From Streptomyces sennicomposti (GTDB lineage: Bacteria; Actinomycetota; Actinomycetes; Streptomycetales; Streptomycetaceae), in assembly GCF_019890635.1 (NCBI RefSeq), contig NZ_JAIOAB010000050.1, positions 1 through 53,519 of the forward strand: 53,519 nucleotides of DNA. The letters run 5' to 3'. The notes under the pieces are model-generated. The model had not been told where the DNA came from, made no database searches, and worked only from the letters and a program-made list of their open reading frames with translations. The translations under genes were made by a program, and so were the position numbers. The stretch's first letter is position 1, and each line of letters opens with the position of its first letter. Below are positions 33,543 to 44,900 of the stretch, in pieces.

Positions 33543-34490
33543 TCAGGGGCGGCTGGTGAGGTAGCCGCCCATCGAGGTGAAGTACTCGGTCGCGGGCAGT
33601 TCCCGGCCGTCGTCGGTCCGGACCCGAGTGATGGCCAGCCCGTGGTTGCGGCCCGTGCGCGCGTCGGCCCCGGCGACGATCACCACGCCCTCGCCCTCGC
33701 GGTAGAAGATGCGGCCGGGTGTGCCGCCGTAGCGGTTCTGGGAGACGACGGCGCCGAGGACCTCCAGGCGCCGGCCCTTGTGGTGGGTGAACGCGGGCGG
33801 GTACGGGGCGGACTGGGCCCTGATCAGGCGTTCGAGGTCCTCGGCGGGCCAGTTCCAGTCGATGCGGATGTCGTCCTCGGCCCGCTTGTGGAAGAACGTG
33901 GCCTGGGAGCGGTCCTGCGGGGTGAACTCGGTCTGCCCGGCGGCGATGAGGTCCAGGGCGCCGGTGGTGACCGGGGCGATGAGGTCGACGGTCTTGTGGA
34001 AGAGGTCGGTCGCCGTGTCCTTCGGGCCGACGGGCACCGCCCGCTGGAGGACGATGTCCCCGGCGTCCAGTTCGTCGTCCATCATGTGGGCGGTGACTCC
34101 GACTTCCCGTTCCCCGTTGATGAGGGCCCAGATGAGGGGCGAGAAGCCGGCGTACTTCGGCAGCAGCGAGTCGTGGACGTTGAGCGTGCCGTGCCGGGGG
34201 AGGCCGAAGATGCGCGGGGGGATCCAGGTGCGCCAGTTGTTGGCGATGATGATGTCCGGGTCGGCCTCCTTCAGGAGGGTGAACAGCTCCTCGTCGTCCG
34301 GGCGGTTGCGGATGACGACGGGGACGCCGTGCTCCGCCGCCAGATCGGCGACCGAGTCGCTCCAGATCTTCTCGTAGGCGTCCTCGCTCTTGGGGTGCGT
34401 CACGACCATGACCACCTCGTGCGGGGAGTCCAGCAGCGCTTGCAGCGTCCGGTGGCCCCAGGTCTGGTATCCGAACATGACGACTCGCAT
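33543..34490 (-). CDS. N5-hydroxyornithine formyltransferase (CchA-like)
   Basis: A 315-aa formyltransferase of the methionyl-tRNA formyltransferase fold, using N10-formyltetrahydrofolate. It has PDIIIANNWRTWIPP (catalytic Asn region), LNVHDSLLPKYAGFSPL (catalytic His) and TAHMMDDELDAGDIV (catalytic Asp), and a C-terminal formyl-transferase barrel (about 205-310). In coelichelin-type pathways the homologue makes N5-formyl-N5-hydroxyornithine from the product of the ornithine hydroxylase. GGAGGAAC precedes ATG 34490. It follows the exporter gene by 56 nt on the same strand, within the siderophore operon. Confidence 0.92.
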   Translation of the reverse strand: MRVVMFGYQTWGHRTLQALLDSPHEVVMVVTHPKSEDAYEKIWSDSVADLAAEHGVPVVIRNRPDDEELFTLLKEADPDIIIANNWRTWIPPRIFGLPRHGTLNVHDSLLPKYAGFSPLIWALINGEREVGVTAHMMDDELDAGDIVLQRAVPVGPKDTATDLFHKTVDLIAPVTTGALDLIAAGQTEFTPQDRSQATFFHKRAEDDIRIDWNWPAEDLERLIRAQSAPYPPAFTHHKGRRLEVLGAVVSQNRYGGTPGRIFYREGEGVVIVAGADARTGRNHGLAITRVRTDDGRELPATEYFTSMGGYLTSRP

Positions 34491-34546
34491 GGGAAGTTCC
34501 TCCTCGGAACGGCGTTGACGACGGAAACAAGCGGGCGGGCGGTGCG

Positions 34547-35947
34547 TCAGGGTCTCTCGGAGGCCCGGGTCCGGGGCAGTCGCGTCGTGCCGGCGGCGGC
34601 CAGCAGGCCGAGTGCGGCCACCCACCAGAAGGTGTCGGCGAAGGCGGCGGGGACGTCCCGGTGCGCGTCCAGCCGGTCCTGGAGCACCACGGCCAGGGCC
34701 GCCGTCCCGAGCGAACCGCCCACGGTGTTGAGCATGTTGAGCGCTCCGGAGGCGCGTGCGATCTGCTCCGGCGCGATACTGCCGTAGACGATGTTCATCA
34801 CCGGGGCGCTGATCATGGCCATGCCGAAGCCGCGGACCAGGAGCGCCAGGACGATCGCGAAGTCCGGCAGGCCGTGGTCGAGTCGGGTGAACGGGACGGT
34901 GCCCGCCAGGACCAGGACGACGCCGGTGATCACCAGGGTTCTCGGGGCCACCGCGTCGATGGTGCGGTTGACCAGGACCGACCCGGCGGCCGCCCCCACC
35001 CCCTGCGGCACCAGGAGCAGGCCCGTCTGCCAGGCCGTGAGACCGCGCCCGGTCTGGAAGTACAGCGGCAGCAGGAAGGTCGTGCCGAACACCGAGGCGC
35101 CCAGCACGAGCAGGGCCAGGGCCGCCGCGCCGAGGGGCGGCCTGGTGAACAGGCGCGGATCGATCAGCGGGGTGCTACGGGTCCGCAGCCCGTGGACGAC
35201 GAACCCGGCCAGCATCAGCAGCCCGGCGGCCACGCCCACCGTGGCCGGGACGGTACGGCCGTGGGCCACCTCCGTCAGGCCGAACACCAGGACGGCCAGC
35301 CCGGGCGACAGCAGCGCGGCGCCCCTGAGGTCGAAGGGCGCGCGCCGGGACGCCGGCGCCACCACCGGCACGTGGCGGCGGGCCAGCAGCACCGCGGCCG
35401 CGCCGATCGGCAGGTTGACCAGGAACAGCCACTGCCAGGCGGCCACCGCGAGCAGCGAGCCGCCGGCCAGCGGGCCGAGCACGGGCGACAGCAGCGGCAC
35501 GACGGCGACGACGCTGATCACCCGTCCGGTGCGGGCGGGCCCGGCGATCCGGGCGAGCAGGGCCTGTCCGGTGGGCGGCAGCAGCCCGCCGCCCAGGCCC
35601 TGGACCACCCGGAAGACGATCAGGCTGGTCACCGACCAGGACAGGGCGCACAGCGCCGAGCCGAGCAGGAAGACGCCCACGGCGGCCAGCCAGACCCGCC
35701 GGCCGCCGAGGCGGTCGGCGAGCCAGCCGGAGGCGGGCACGGCCGCGACGACGGCCAGCAGGTAGGCGGTGCTGACCCACTGGATGTCGGCGACGGAGGC
35801 GTCGAACTCGTGCGCGAGGGTGTCGATGCCGACGTTGACGATCGTGGCGTCGAGGGACGCCATGAAGGTGCCGAGCACCAGGATGAACGCGACGCCCAGC
35901 AGCGGTCTGTCCACCTTCTGCGGCGGGGCGTCGGTGTTCTCGGTCAT
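34547..35947 (-). CDS. MFS exporter, DHA2 (EmrB) family
   Basis: A 466-aa membrane transporter with about 12-14 helices. Family marks are TFMASLDATIVNVGIDTLAH (helix 1), SGWLADRLGGRRVWLAA (motif A) and GRVISVVAVVPLLSPVLGPL (motif C, antiporter type). DHA2 proteins export drugs or metabolites using the proton gradient. Its ATG overlaps the NRPS stop by 4 nt (35944-35947), so it is made with the synthetase and is the best candidate for exporting the finished siderophore. Confidence 0.92.
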   Translation of the reverse strand: MTENTDAPPQKVDRPLLGVAFILVLGTFMASLDATIVNVGIDTLAHEFDASVADIQWVSTAYLLAVVAAVPASGWLADRLGGRRVWLAAVGVFLLGSALCALSWSVTSLIVFRVVQGLGGGLLPPTGQALLARIAGPARTGRVISVVAVVPLLSPVLGPLAGGSLLAVAAWQWLFLVNLPIGAAAVLLARRHVPVVAPASRRAPFDLRGAALLSPGLAVLVFGLTEVAHGRTVPATVGVAAGLLMLAGFVVHGLRTRSTPLIDPRLFTRPPLGAAALALLVLGASVFGTTFLLPLYFQTGRGLTAWQTGLLLVPQGVGAAAGSVLVNRTIDAVAPRTLVITGVVLVLAGTVPFTRLDHGLPDFAIVLALLVRGFGMAMISAPVMNIVYGSIAPEQIARASGALNMLNTVGGSLGTAALAVVLQDRLDAHRDVPAAFADTFWWVAALGLLAAAGTTRLPRTRASERP

Positions 35948-38900
35948 CGGCGCTCCAGCAGGGTGCGTACGTCCTGGTCGAGGTGGTCGGCCAGGGAGCG
36001 CAGCAGGTCGAGCAGTTCCGCCGCGAGCGCGTCGGCGGCTCCCGGCGCGGTCCGGTGGGCGAGGACGCCGGTCCAGGTGTCGCCGTCCGGCATGACGGTC
36101 AGGGTCACCGGGTGGTGGGTGGCCTCGCGGAAGCGGGTGCCGATGAGGGTGAGTCCGGGGGCGGGCTCGCGCAGCCGGTCGTGGTCGACGGGGTAGTTCT
36201 CGAACACGACGAGGCTGTCGAAGAGCCTGCGCCGCCCGGTCACCCGTTCCAGGTCCGTGAGGGCCACGTGGTGGTGGTCGGCCAGCGTCCGCTGGCGGGT
36301 CTGCAGCGCGCTGAGGGCGTCGGCGAGCGTCCCGGTCAGCCGCGCCCGGACCGGCACGGTGTTGGCGAGCAGTCCGACGATCTCCTCGACGCCCTCCAGC
36401 TCCGGCGGCCGGCAGGCCACCATCGCGCCGAAGCACACGTCCGCGCGGCCGGAGCGCCGGGCCAGCAGCACCGACCACGCGCCCTGCACCAGGGTGCTGC
36501 GCGTCAGACCGCGGTCCACCGCGAGCCGGGTGAGTTCGGCCACCAGCGGCGCGTCGAACGTGATCACGGCGGGTTCCTGCCAGGCCGGGCCGAGGTCCGC
36601 GGCGCCGAGGTAGTCCCCTTCGGGCAGGTCGCGCAGTTCCTCGGCCCACACGTCGAGGTCCGGCTCGTGGGCGGCCCGCCAGGCGAGGTAGTCGCCGAAC
36701 GGCACCGGGGCGGGCAGGGCCGGCTCCTCGCCGCGCAGCCGCGCCGTGTACAGGGCGAACAGCTCGGTGAGGACGCGGGGCGCCGACCAGCCGTCGGAGA
36801 GGACGTGATGGCTGGTCAGGACCAGGTCGAAGCGGTCGGCGTGGTGGCGGATCACGGTCAGCCGGAACAGCGGGCCGGCGGCCAGGTCGAAGGGTTCGGC
36901 CAGGTCGGCGGCGAGCACCTCCTCGGCCGGCCCGTCGCAGACCCGGAACTCGGGGCGCGGCGAGCGCGGGACGACGGCGAGGTCGGCCGGGAACGCGGCG
37001 CCCAGGTTGGGGTGCCGGGCCAGCAGGTCGTCGCCGGCCGCGCGCAGCGCGTCCAGGTCGAGCGATCCGGTCAGGGAGAACGCCGACTGCACGGTGTACG
37101 GGTCGGGGCGTTCGGTGCGCGAGTGCCGCAGCATGACCTCCTGGAGCGGGGTCAGCGGCTGCACCTCGGCGATCGGGCGGCCGCCCGCGAGCGCGCTGAT
37201 CTCCGGTGCGGCGGCGACGCCGAGGAGGGCGGCCCGCAGCTGTCCCGCCAACTGTTCGATCTCGGCGGCGGTGAACAGCTCGCCGGGCCAGGTCAGCCGG
37301 ATGCCGAGGCGGTCGTCGCGCACCAGGGCGTCGACCGCGAGGGCGTGCGGCAGCGGCATGGCGTCGGTGGCGCCGGAGCCGAGCGGGCCGGCGTCCGGCG
37401 GTGTCCGCCACGCCGCCTCCTCGGCCGGGGCGCCGGTGTAGCGGCCGAGGTAGTTCCAGGCGATCTCCGGCGCGACCGGGTCCAGCAGCCCGGCCGTGGT
37501 GAGGATGCCGTGGCCGAGGGCGTCGCCCTGGGCGCGCAGCCGCCGCGCCACGGCCCTGGGGTCGTCGTCCGCGTCGAGCAGCAGCGGGTGGACGGCGGTG
37601 AACCAGCCGACGGTCTGGGAGAGGTCGACGTGGTCGGGGCGGCCGTGGCTCTCCAGGGCCACCAGCAGCCGCGGGGCGCCGCGCCAGTCCCGTACCGCCC
37701 GGGCGAGCGCGGTGAGCAGGACGGCGTCCGGCGTGGTGCGCAGCGCGGCGGGCAGCGTGGTGACCAGGGCCCGGGTGGTGTCCGCGTCGAGCTGGATCTC
37801 GTGGTGCGCGGCGGTGGCGACGGTGTCGCGGGCGGGGTCGAGCGGCCGGGCCGCGAGGGCCGGGGTGGGCGTCATGCGCCGCCAGTGCGGCAGTTCGTCC
37901 CGGCGGTCGGCCTCGCGCAGCGTGCGCGCCCAGGTCAGGAACGACATGCCGTGCCGGGCGGGGGCGCCGCCCTCGTGGGCGTGGCGTACGTCGTCCAGCA
38001 GGACGCGCCAGGAGACGCCGTCCACCAGGAGGTGGTGGGCGATGAGGACGAGCCGGCCGGGCCGGCCGGGTCCGGCGTCGTACCAGGTCGCCCGCAGCAG
38101 CGGTCCGGTGCGCGGGTCCATCGCGGCGCGGGCCTCGGCGGTGTGCCCGTCGATCAGGGCGCGCAGTTGCCCGGTCGGCAGGTCGGCCGCCACGGGGACG
38201 CGGGTCAGCACGTCGGCGCCGGTCACCGCGCCGACCGGCGGGATGCGCAGGGCGTCCCCGGCCAGGTGGGCGCGCAGCACGTCGTGGCGGGCCAGGATCC
38301 GGTCGAGCACGGTCCGCCAGTGGTCCTCGTCGCCGCCGGGCGGGACGCACACCTCGGTCCACTGGCAGAACCCGTCGGCGGCGGCGCCCGCACGGCGCAG
38401 CAGGTCCCGCATCACCGGGGTGAGCGGCGCGTCGCCGGCCGCAGGGCCCTCCGCCTCGGCGAGGGTGCGCGCGCGGGCCGCGATGCCGGCGACGGTGGCG
38501 CCCTCGAACACGTCCCGCGCGGTCAGCCCGAGGCCCTGGCGGCGGGCGCGGGAGACCACCTGGAGGGAGACGATGCTGTCGCCGCCGATGGCGAAGAAGT
38601 CGTCGTCGGGGCCGATGTCGTCGCTGCCGAGGATGTCCCGGAAGACGCCGAGCAGGATCGTCTCGGCCGCGCCGGCGGGCTCGCGGCGCCGGGTCGCTGC
38701 GGTCTGCGGGTCCGGCAGGGCGGCGGTGTCCAGCTTTCCGCCGGGGGTCAGCGGCAGCCGGTCGATCAGCAGCAGCGCGCTCGGCACCATGTGGTCCGGC
38801 AGGTGTCCGGCCAGGTGCTTGCGCAGGGTCGCCGGGTCGGGCCGGGCTCCGTCGACGGGGATGACGTAGCCGACGAGGCGGCCGTCCCGCAGGGTGACCG

Positions 38901-41900
38901 CGCAGGCGCGCACGTCGGGGTGGCGGGTGAGCGCGGACTCGATCTCGCCCAGTTCGACGCGGAAGCCGCGGATCTTGATCTGGTGGTCGGCCCGGCCGAG
39001 GAACACAAGCTGTCCGTCGGGCCGCCACTGGACGAGGTCGCCGGTGCGGTACATCCGCTCCCCCGGCGGGCCGAACGGGTCGGCGACGAAGGCGGCCGAG
39101 GTCAGATCGGGCCGGCCGAGGTAGCCGCGGGCCAGGCTCGGTCCGGCGAGGTACAGCTCTCCGGTGACGCCGACGCCGACCGGCTGGAGGCCGCGGTCCA
39201 GGACGTAGGCGCGGACGTTCGGGTCGGGGCGGCCGATCGGCAGCGGGCCGGGGTCGGCCGGATCGTAGTGCCAGGTCACGGAGTTGACGGTGACCTCGGT
39301 GGGGCCGTAGGCGTTGAACAGCGCCCGGCGGCCCTCGCCCCAGCGGCGGGCGAGCCGCGGGTCGAGGCGTTCGGCGCCGACGACGAAGAGCACGTCGGAG
39401 GGCACGGTGCGGTCGTCGGGCATCGCGGCCAGGAACGACGGCAGCAGGTTCACGCCGGTCACCCGGTGTTCGGCGATGTAGTCGAGGAGTTCGTCGCCGG
39501 GGACGCGGACCTCCTCGGGGGCGATGACGGAGGCGCCGCCGGACAGCAGCGGCACCATGGTCTGCCAGAACGCCACGTCGAAGCTGGTCGACGCGAAGTG
39601 CAGGTAGCGGTCGTGCTCGGTGATCCCGACGACCTCCTCCTGGAGGGCGATCAGGTCGGGGACGCCGCGGTGGGTGACGCCGACGCCCTTGGGCCGTCCG
39701 GTGGTGCCGGAGGTGTAGATGACGTAGGCGAGGGCGTCCTCGGTCAGGGCGGCGCGCGCCTCGGCCGGGTCGGTGCCGGGCAGGCCGGCGAGCGTGGCCG
39801 GGTCGTCCAGCCGGAGCACCGGGATGTCGTGCGCGGCGGGCAGGTCGGCGCCGGTGGTGACGGCCGCGGCCGGGGCGATGTCGTCCAGCATGTACGCCAG
39901 CCGGTCGCGGGGGTAGCCCGGGTCCATGGGCACGTACACGGCGCCCGCCTTGGCGACCGCGAACAGCGCGACCGTCATCTCGATGTCGCGGCCGAGGAGC
40001 ACGGCGACCGGGTCCTGGGGGCGGACGCCGTGCCGGATCAGGGCGTGCGCGAGCCGGTTGGCCTCCTGGTCCAGTTCGGCGTAGGTGAGGCTGCGGTCGC
40101 GGCAGACCAGGGCCTCGGCGCCGGGCTTGCGGCGCACCCAGGACGCGAACTCCTCCAGCCAGTGGCCGCGTCGCTTGGCGGGCGTGGCGCCGGCCCCGAG
40201 GCGCAGCATCCGCTCGCGTTCGCCGGCGTCGAGCGCGGGGAGAGCGGCGGCGGGCCGCTCGGGGTTGTCGACGATCTCCTGGAGCAGGTGGCGCAGCCAG
40301 CGGCCGTAGTCGCGCACCCGCTGCTCGGTGAACGCGCCGGGCTGGTAGCCGAGTCCGAGGGTGATCTCCTCGCCGGGCAGGACGATCACGGTGAGCGCGT
40401 AGTGCGTGGCGTCGGTGATGTCCACGGCGGCCAGGTCGAGTCCGGGGCCGATCGGGGTGCGGGCGCGGTCGGAGAGCGGGAAGTTCTCCATCACCAGCAT
40501 GGTGTCGAAGAGTTCGCCGGCTCCGGCGAGCCGCTGGATCTCGGGCAGGCCGAGCCAGTGGTGCTCGGCGAGCGCGACGCTCTCCTCGTGCACGCGGGTC
40601 ATCAGGTCGCGGGCCGTCCGGTCCTGGGTGTGGCGCACGCGGACGGGGATGGTGGTGCCGAGCTGGCCGATCATGGACTCGACGCCGTCCACCTCGGCGG
40701 GGCGGCCGGACACCGGGCAGCCGAACACCACGTCGTCGCGGCCGGTGAGCCGGCCGAGCAGCAGGCCCCACGCGGTCTGCAGGACCGTGGTCAGGGTGAC
40801 GCCCTGGGTCCGGGCGAAGGCGCGCAGCCGGTCGCTGAAGTCCGCGCCGAGTCCGACCGTCACGCGGCCGGGGCGGGCGACCGACGCGGAGGCGGTCGCC
40901 GGGGCCAGCCGGGTGGCGCCGTCGACGCCGTCGAGCGCGGCGCGCCAGGCGGCGCGGGACGCCTCGCGGTCCCGGCCGGCGAGCCAGCGGTAGTACTCGG
41001 CCACGTCGGCGGCGGCGGGGACGGCGGGTCCGCCGCCCAGCTCGGTGTAGATGCCGAGCAGGGTGCGGCCGACCAGCGGCATGGACCAGCCGTCCAGCAG
41101 CGCGTGGTGGTTGGTGATCACCAGCTTGTGGGTGGCGGGTCCGACGCGGGAGAGCAGGAAGCGGATCAGGGGCGGCCCGGCCGGGTCGAAGGGGCGGGCC
41201 AGTTCGGACCGTACGGCGGTCTCGAAGTCGTCGTCGCGGCGCCAGTCGAGGGTCGGCTCGGCGGGCACCACCTGCACGACCTCGTCCCCGGCGGTGGCGA
41301 GGTGGACGCGCAGCGAGGGGGTGCGGCGCAGCAGTTCGCGCGCGGCCTCGGCCAGGCGGTCGGGGTCCAGTTCGCCTTCGAGCGTGGTGACCGCCTGGAC
41401 GACGTAGACGTCGGCGTCCTGGTCGTCGCGGACCATGGTGTGGAAGGACAGTCCGACCTGGAGGGGGGTGGCGGGCCAGACGTCCTGGACCGGGCCGGAG
41501 CGCTCCAGGGCGTCGATGGCGGCCTGGTCGAGCGCGACCAGCGGCAGGTCGGACGGGGTGAGTCCGCCGGTGGCGTGCCGGGCGTGCTCGGCCAGCTGAT
41601 GGAGAGAGTCGTCCCAGGCCGTCTGGAGGGCGGCCAGCGCGTCGGGGGTGACCACCTCGGTCGCTGCGGTCCATTCGACGGCGAGCCGTGGCTGGTCGCC
41701 CTCGTGGACGAAGCAGTTGAGGGCGAGGATCTGTTCGAGGGCCTTGGCGCCGGGTTCGACGACGGAGAAGGCGTCCTGGTCGGGCAGCCGCCATCCGGTG
41801 CCGGTCAACGGTGAGAAACGGCCGAGGTAGTTGAGCAGCACGTCGGGCGGCGGTACGGCGGCCAGTTCGGCGCCGGCCGGGTCGAGGTGGCGCAGGACGC

Positions 41901-44900
41901 CGTAGCCGAGGCCCTGGCCGGGCACGTTCCGTCTGGCCTCCTTGGCCGCGCGCAGGACGGTGCCCGCGTCGCCGGCGGCCGGTACCCGGACCGGGTACTC
42001 GTGGGTGAACCAGCCGACCGTGCCGGACAGGTCGAGGTGTTCGCGGCCGTGTCCCTCCAGGGTGACGGTGACCGCGTCGCGGTCGGCGCCGCCCCACCTT
42101 CTGAGCGTCAGGGCGAGCGCGGCCAGCAGGACTTCGTCCACGCCCGCGCGGTAGGCGGCGGGCAGGGTGGTGAGCAGGGCCTCGGTGACGGCCGGGGAGG
42201 CCACGGTGACCGTGCGGCGGGCGGTGGCGACCGTGTCCCGCCTCTGGTCGAGCGGCCGGGCGCCGATGCGGGTCGCGGAGCCGAGGACCGCCCGCCAGTG
42301 GCCGAGTTCGCCGCGCCGGGCCCCGGTGGCGCCCTGTTCGGCGAGGAGCGCGGTGTGCCGCCGCCAGGAGGTCCCGGCGGGTTGCGGGGCGCCGCCCGTG
42401 CAGGCCGCGTGCAGGTCGGGGACGAGGACGCGCCAGGAGACGCCGTCCATGGCGAGGTGGTGCACGACGAGGACGAGCTGGTCGGGCTCGCCGTCGCCGG
42501 TGCGGATCAGCTCCGCGCGCAGCAGGTCGCCCCGGCGCGGGTCGAGTTCGCGGGCCAGCCGTTCGGCGACGGCCTCGGCGTCCTCGCCGTGGACCTCGCC
42601 GACGGCCGCGGGCACCGAGCCCCGGGGCAGGATCTCCAGGCCGTCGCCGTCGACGCGCAGCCGCAGCGCGTCGTGCCGGTCGAGGAGGGTCTGCACGCCC
42701 GTGACCAGATCGTCGTAGGCGAGCGAGTCGATCCGCAGGGCGGTCCACTGGGCGTAGCCGGCGACGGCGTCCACGTCCGGGTGGGCGTCGAGCAGGGCGC
42801 GCACGATGGGCGGCGCGGTGACCGGTCCGGTCGGTTCGTCCACCGGGCCGTCCGGTTCGGCGACCTGGCGGGCGGAGGCGGCCAGGGAGGCGAAGGTGCG
42901 CCGGGCGAGCAGGTCCCGGGGTTTGAGTTCGAGTCCCTTGGCCCGCAGCTTGCTGCTGACGGTGATGGCGGTGATGCTGTCGCCGCCGAGGGTGAAGAAG
43001 TCGTCGTCCACGCCGACGCGTTCGACCTCGAACACCTCGGCGAGCGCGGCGCACAGCAGGCGTTCCCGCTCGGTGCGGGGCTCCCGTCCGCCGCCGGCGG
43101 CCGTGGGCGCGGGCAGCGCGGCGCGGTCGAGTTTGCCGTTGGGGGTGAGGGGGAGCTTGTCGAGCACGATGACGGCGGCGGGCACCAGGTGTTCGGGCAG
43201 CCGCTCGGCCAGGTCGGCCCGGGCCGTCTGAGCGGTGACCGTGGCGGAGACGACGTAGCCGACCAGCCGGCCGGCGCGGACGGCGGCCGCGGCGGCGGTG
43301 ACGCCCGGTACGGCGGCGAGGGCCGCCTCGACCTCGCCCAGTTCGATCCGGTGGCCGCGCACCTTGATTTGCCCGTCGGCGCGGCCCAGGTAGTCCAGGC
43401 CGCGTCCCTCGACCCAGCGGGCCAGGTCGCCGGTGCGGTACATGCGCTGTCCCGGCGGCCCGTAGGGGTCGGCCAGGAAGCGTTCGGCGGTGGTGCCGGG
43501 CGCGCCGAGGTAGCCGCGCGCCAGGTGCGGTCCGGCCAGGTAGAGTTCGCCGACCGCGCCGCGCGGCACGGGCTGCAGGGCGTGGTCCAGGACGTAGGCG
43601 CGGGTGCCGGCCAGGGGTGCGCCGATGGTCGGCTCGTCGCCGGTGACGGGCGCGGTGGTGCTGTCCACGGTGGCCTCGGTGGGCCCGTACATGTTGCGGG
43701 CGGTGACGCCGGAGGCGGCGATACGGCGCCACAGCGCGGGGGGTGTGGCCTCGCCGCCGAGGACGAGCAGGGTGGGCCGCAGGTCCAGCAGCCCGCCGTC
43801 GACCAGTGCGGTGGCCATGGTGGGCGTGGTGTCGACGACGTCGATGCCGTCGCGGGCGTAGGCGGCGAGGAGGGCGTCGGCGTCGCGGACGGTCTCGGCG
43901 TCGTAGACGTGCAGGCGGTGTCCGCACAGCAGCCAGACGAGGTGGTCGAAGGCCGAGTCGAAGGCGAACGAGTAGGTGTGGGCGACGCGCAGCCTGCGGC
44001 CCGCGGCGCGTTCCGCCTCGGCGACGACGGTGGCGCGCTGGTGGTGCAGCAGCGCGGCGAGGCCGCCCGCGCGGCCGAGGACGCCCTTGGGGCGTCCGGC
44101 CGAGCCGGAGGTGTGGATCACGTAGGCCAGGTGTTCGGGGTGGCGGGGCGCGGCCAGTTCGGCGGCGGTCAGCGGCGCGCCGGACAGTCCTTCCGCCTCG
44201 CCGAGCAGGGTCTGCCAGGGGAGGCCGTCGACGGCGCCGGCGGTGACGACCAGCGCGGGCCGGGCGTCCTCGACGAGTGCGCGCAGCCGCTGCGGCGGGT
44301 GGGCGGTGTCCAGGGGCAGGAAGGCGGCGCCCGCGTCCAGGACCGCGAGCAGGGCGGTCACCAGGTCGGCGGAGCGGGGCAGGGCGAGGGCCACGATGTC
44401 GTCGGGGCCGATGCCGCGGGCGCGCAGGGCGCGGGCCAGCCGGTGCACGCGGCCGGCCAGTTCGCGGGCGGTGAGGCGCTCGTCGCCGCAGACGAGGGCG
44501 GCCTCCGCCGCGTCGGCCGTCTGGGCCATGGCGTCGAACGCGTCCGGGACGAGCGGCGGCGTGCCCGGGAGGGCCTTAGGCGTCCAGGCGGGCGGCGGGG
44601 CGCCGGCGCCGCCGGCCAGGGAGATGCGGCCCACGGCGCGTCCGTCGAGCAGGCCGTCCAGCAGCGCGAGGAGACCGGCGAGCTTGCCGTCCACCGACTC
44701 CTGGTCGTTGTCGCGGGCGTCCACCTCGAACCCGAGGAGCAGCCCGCCGTCGGTGGTGGGCAGCACGGACAGGCCCATGTCCTCGGGCGGTCCGCCGGCG
44801 ACGTTGCGCATCACGCCGGTCGCGCCGGCGAAGTCCATCGCCAGGTCGAACGCCTTGAGGTTGATGCCGCGGCCGTGCAGCAGCGCGCCCGCGCCGGGCA

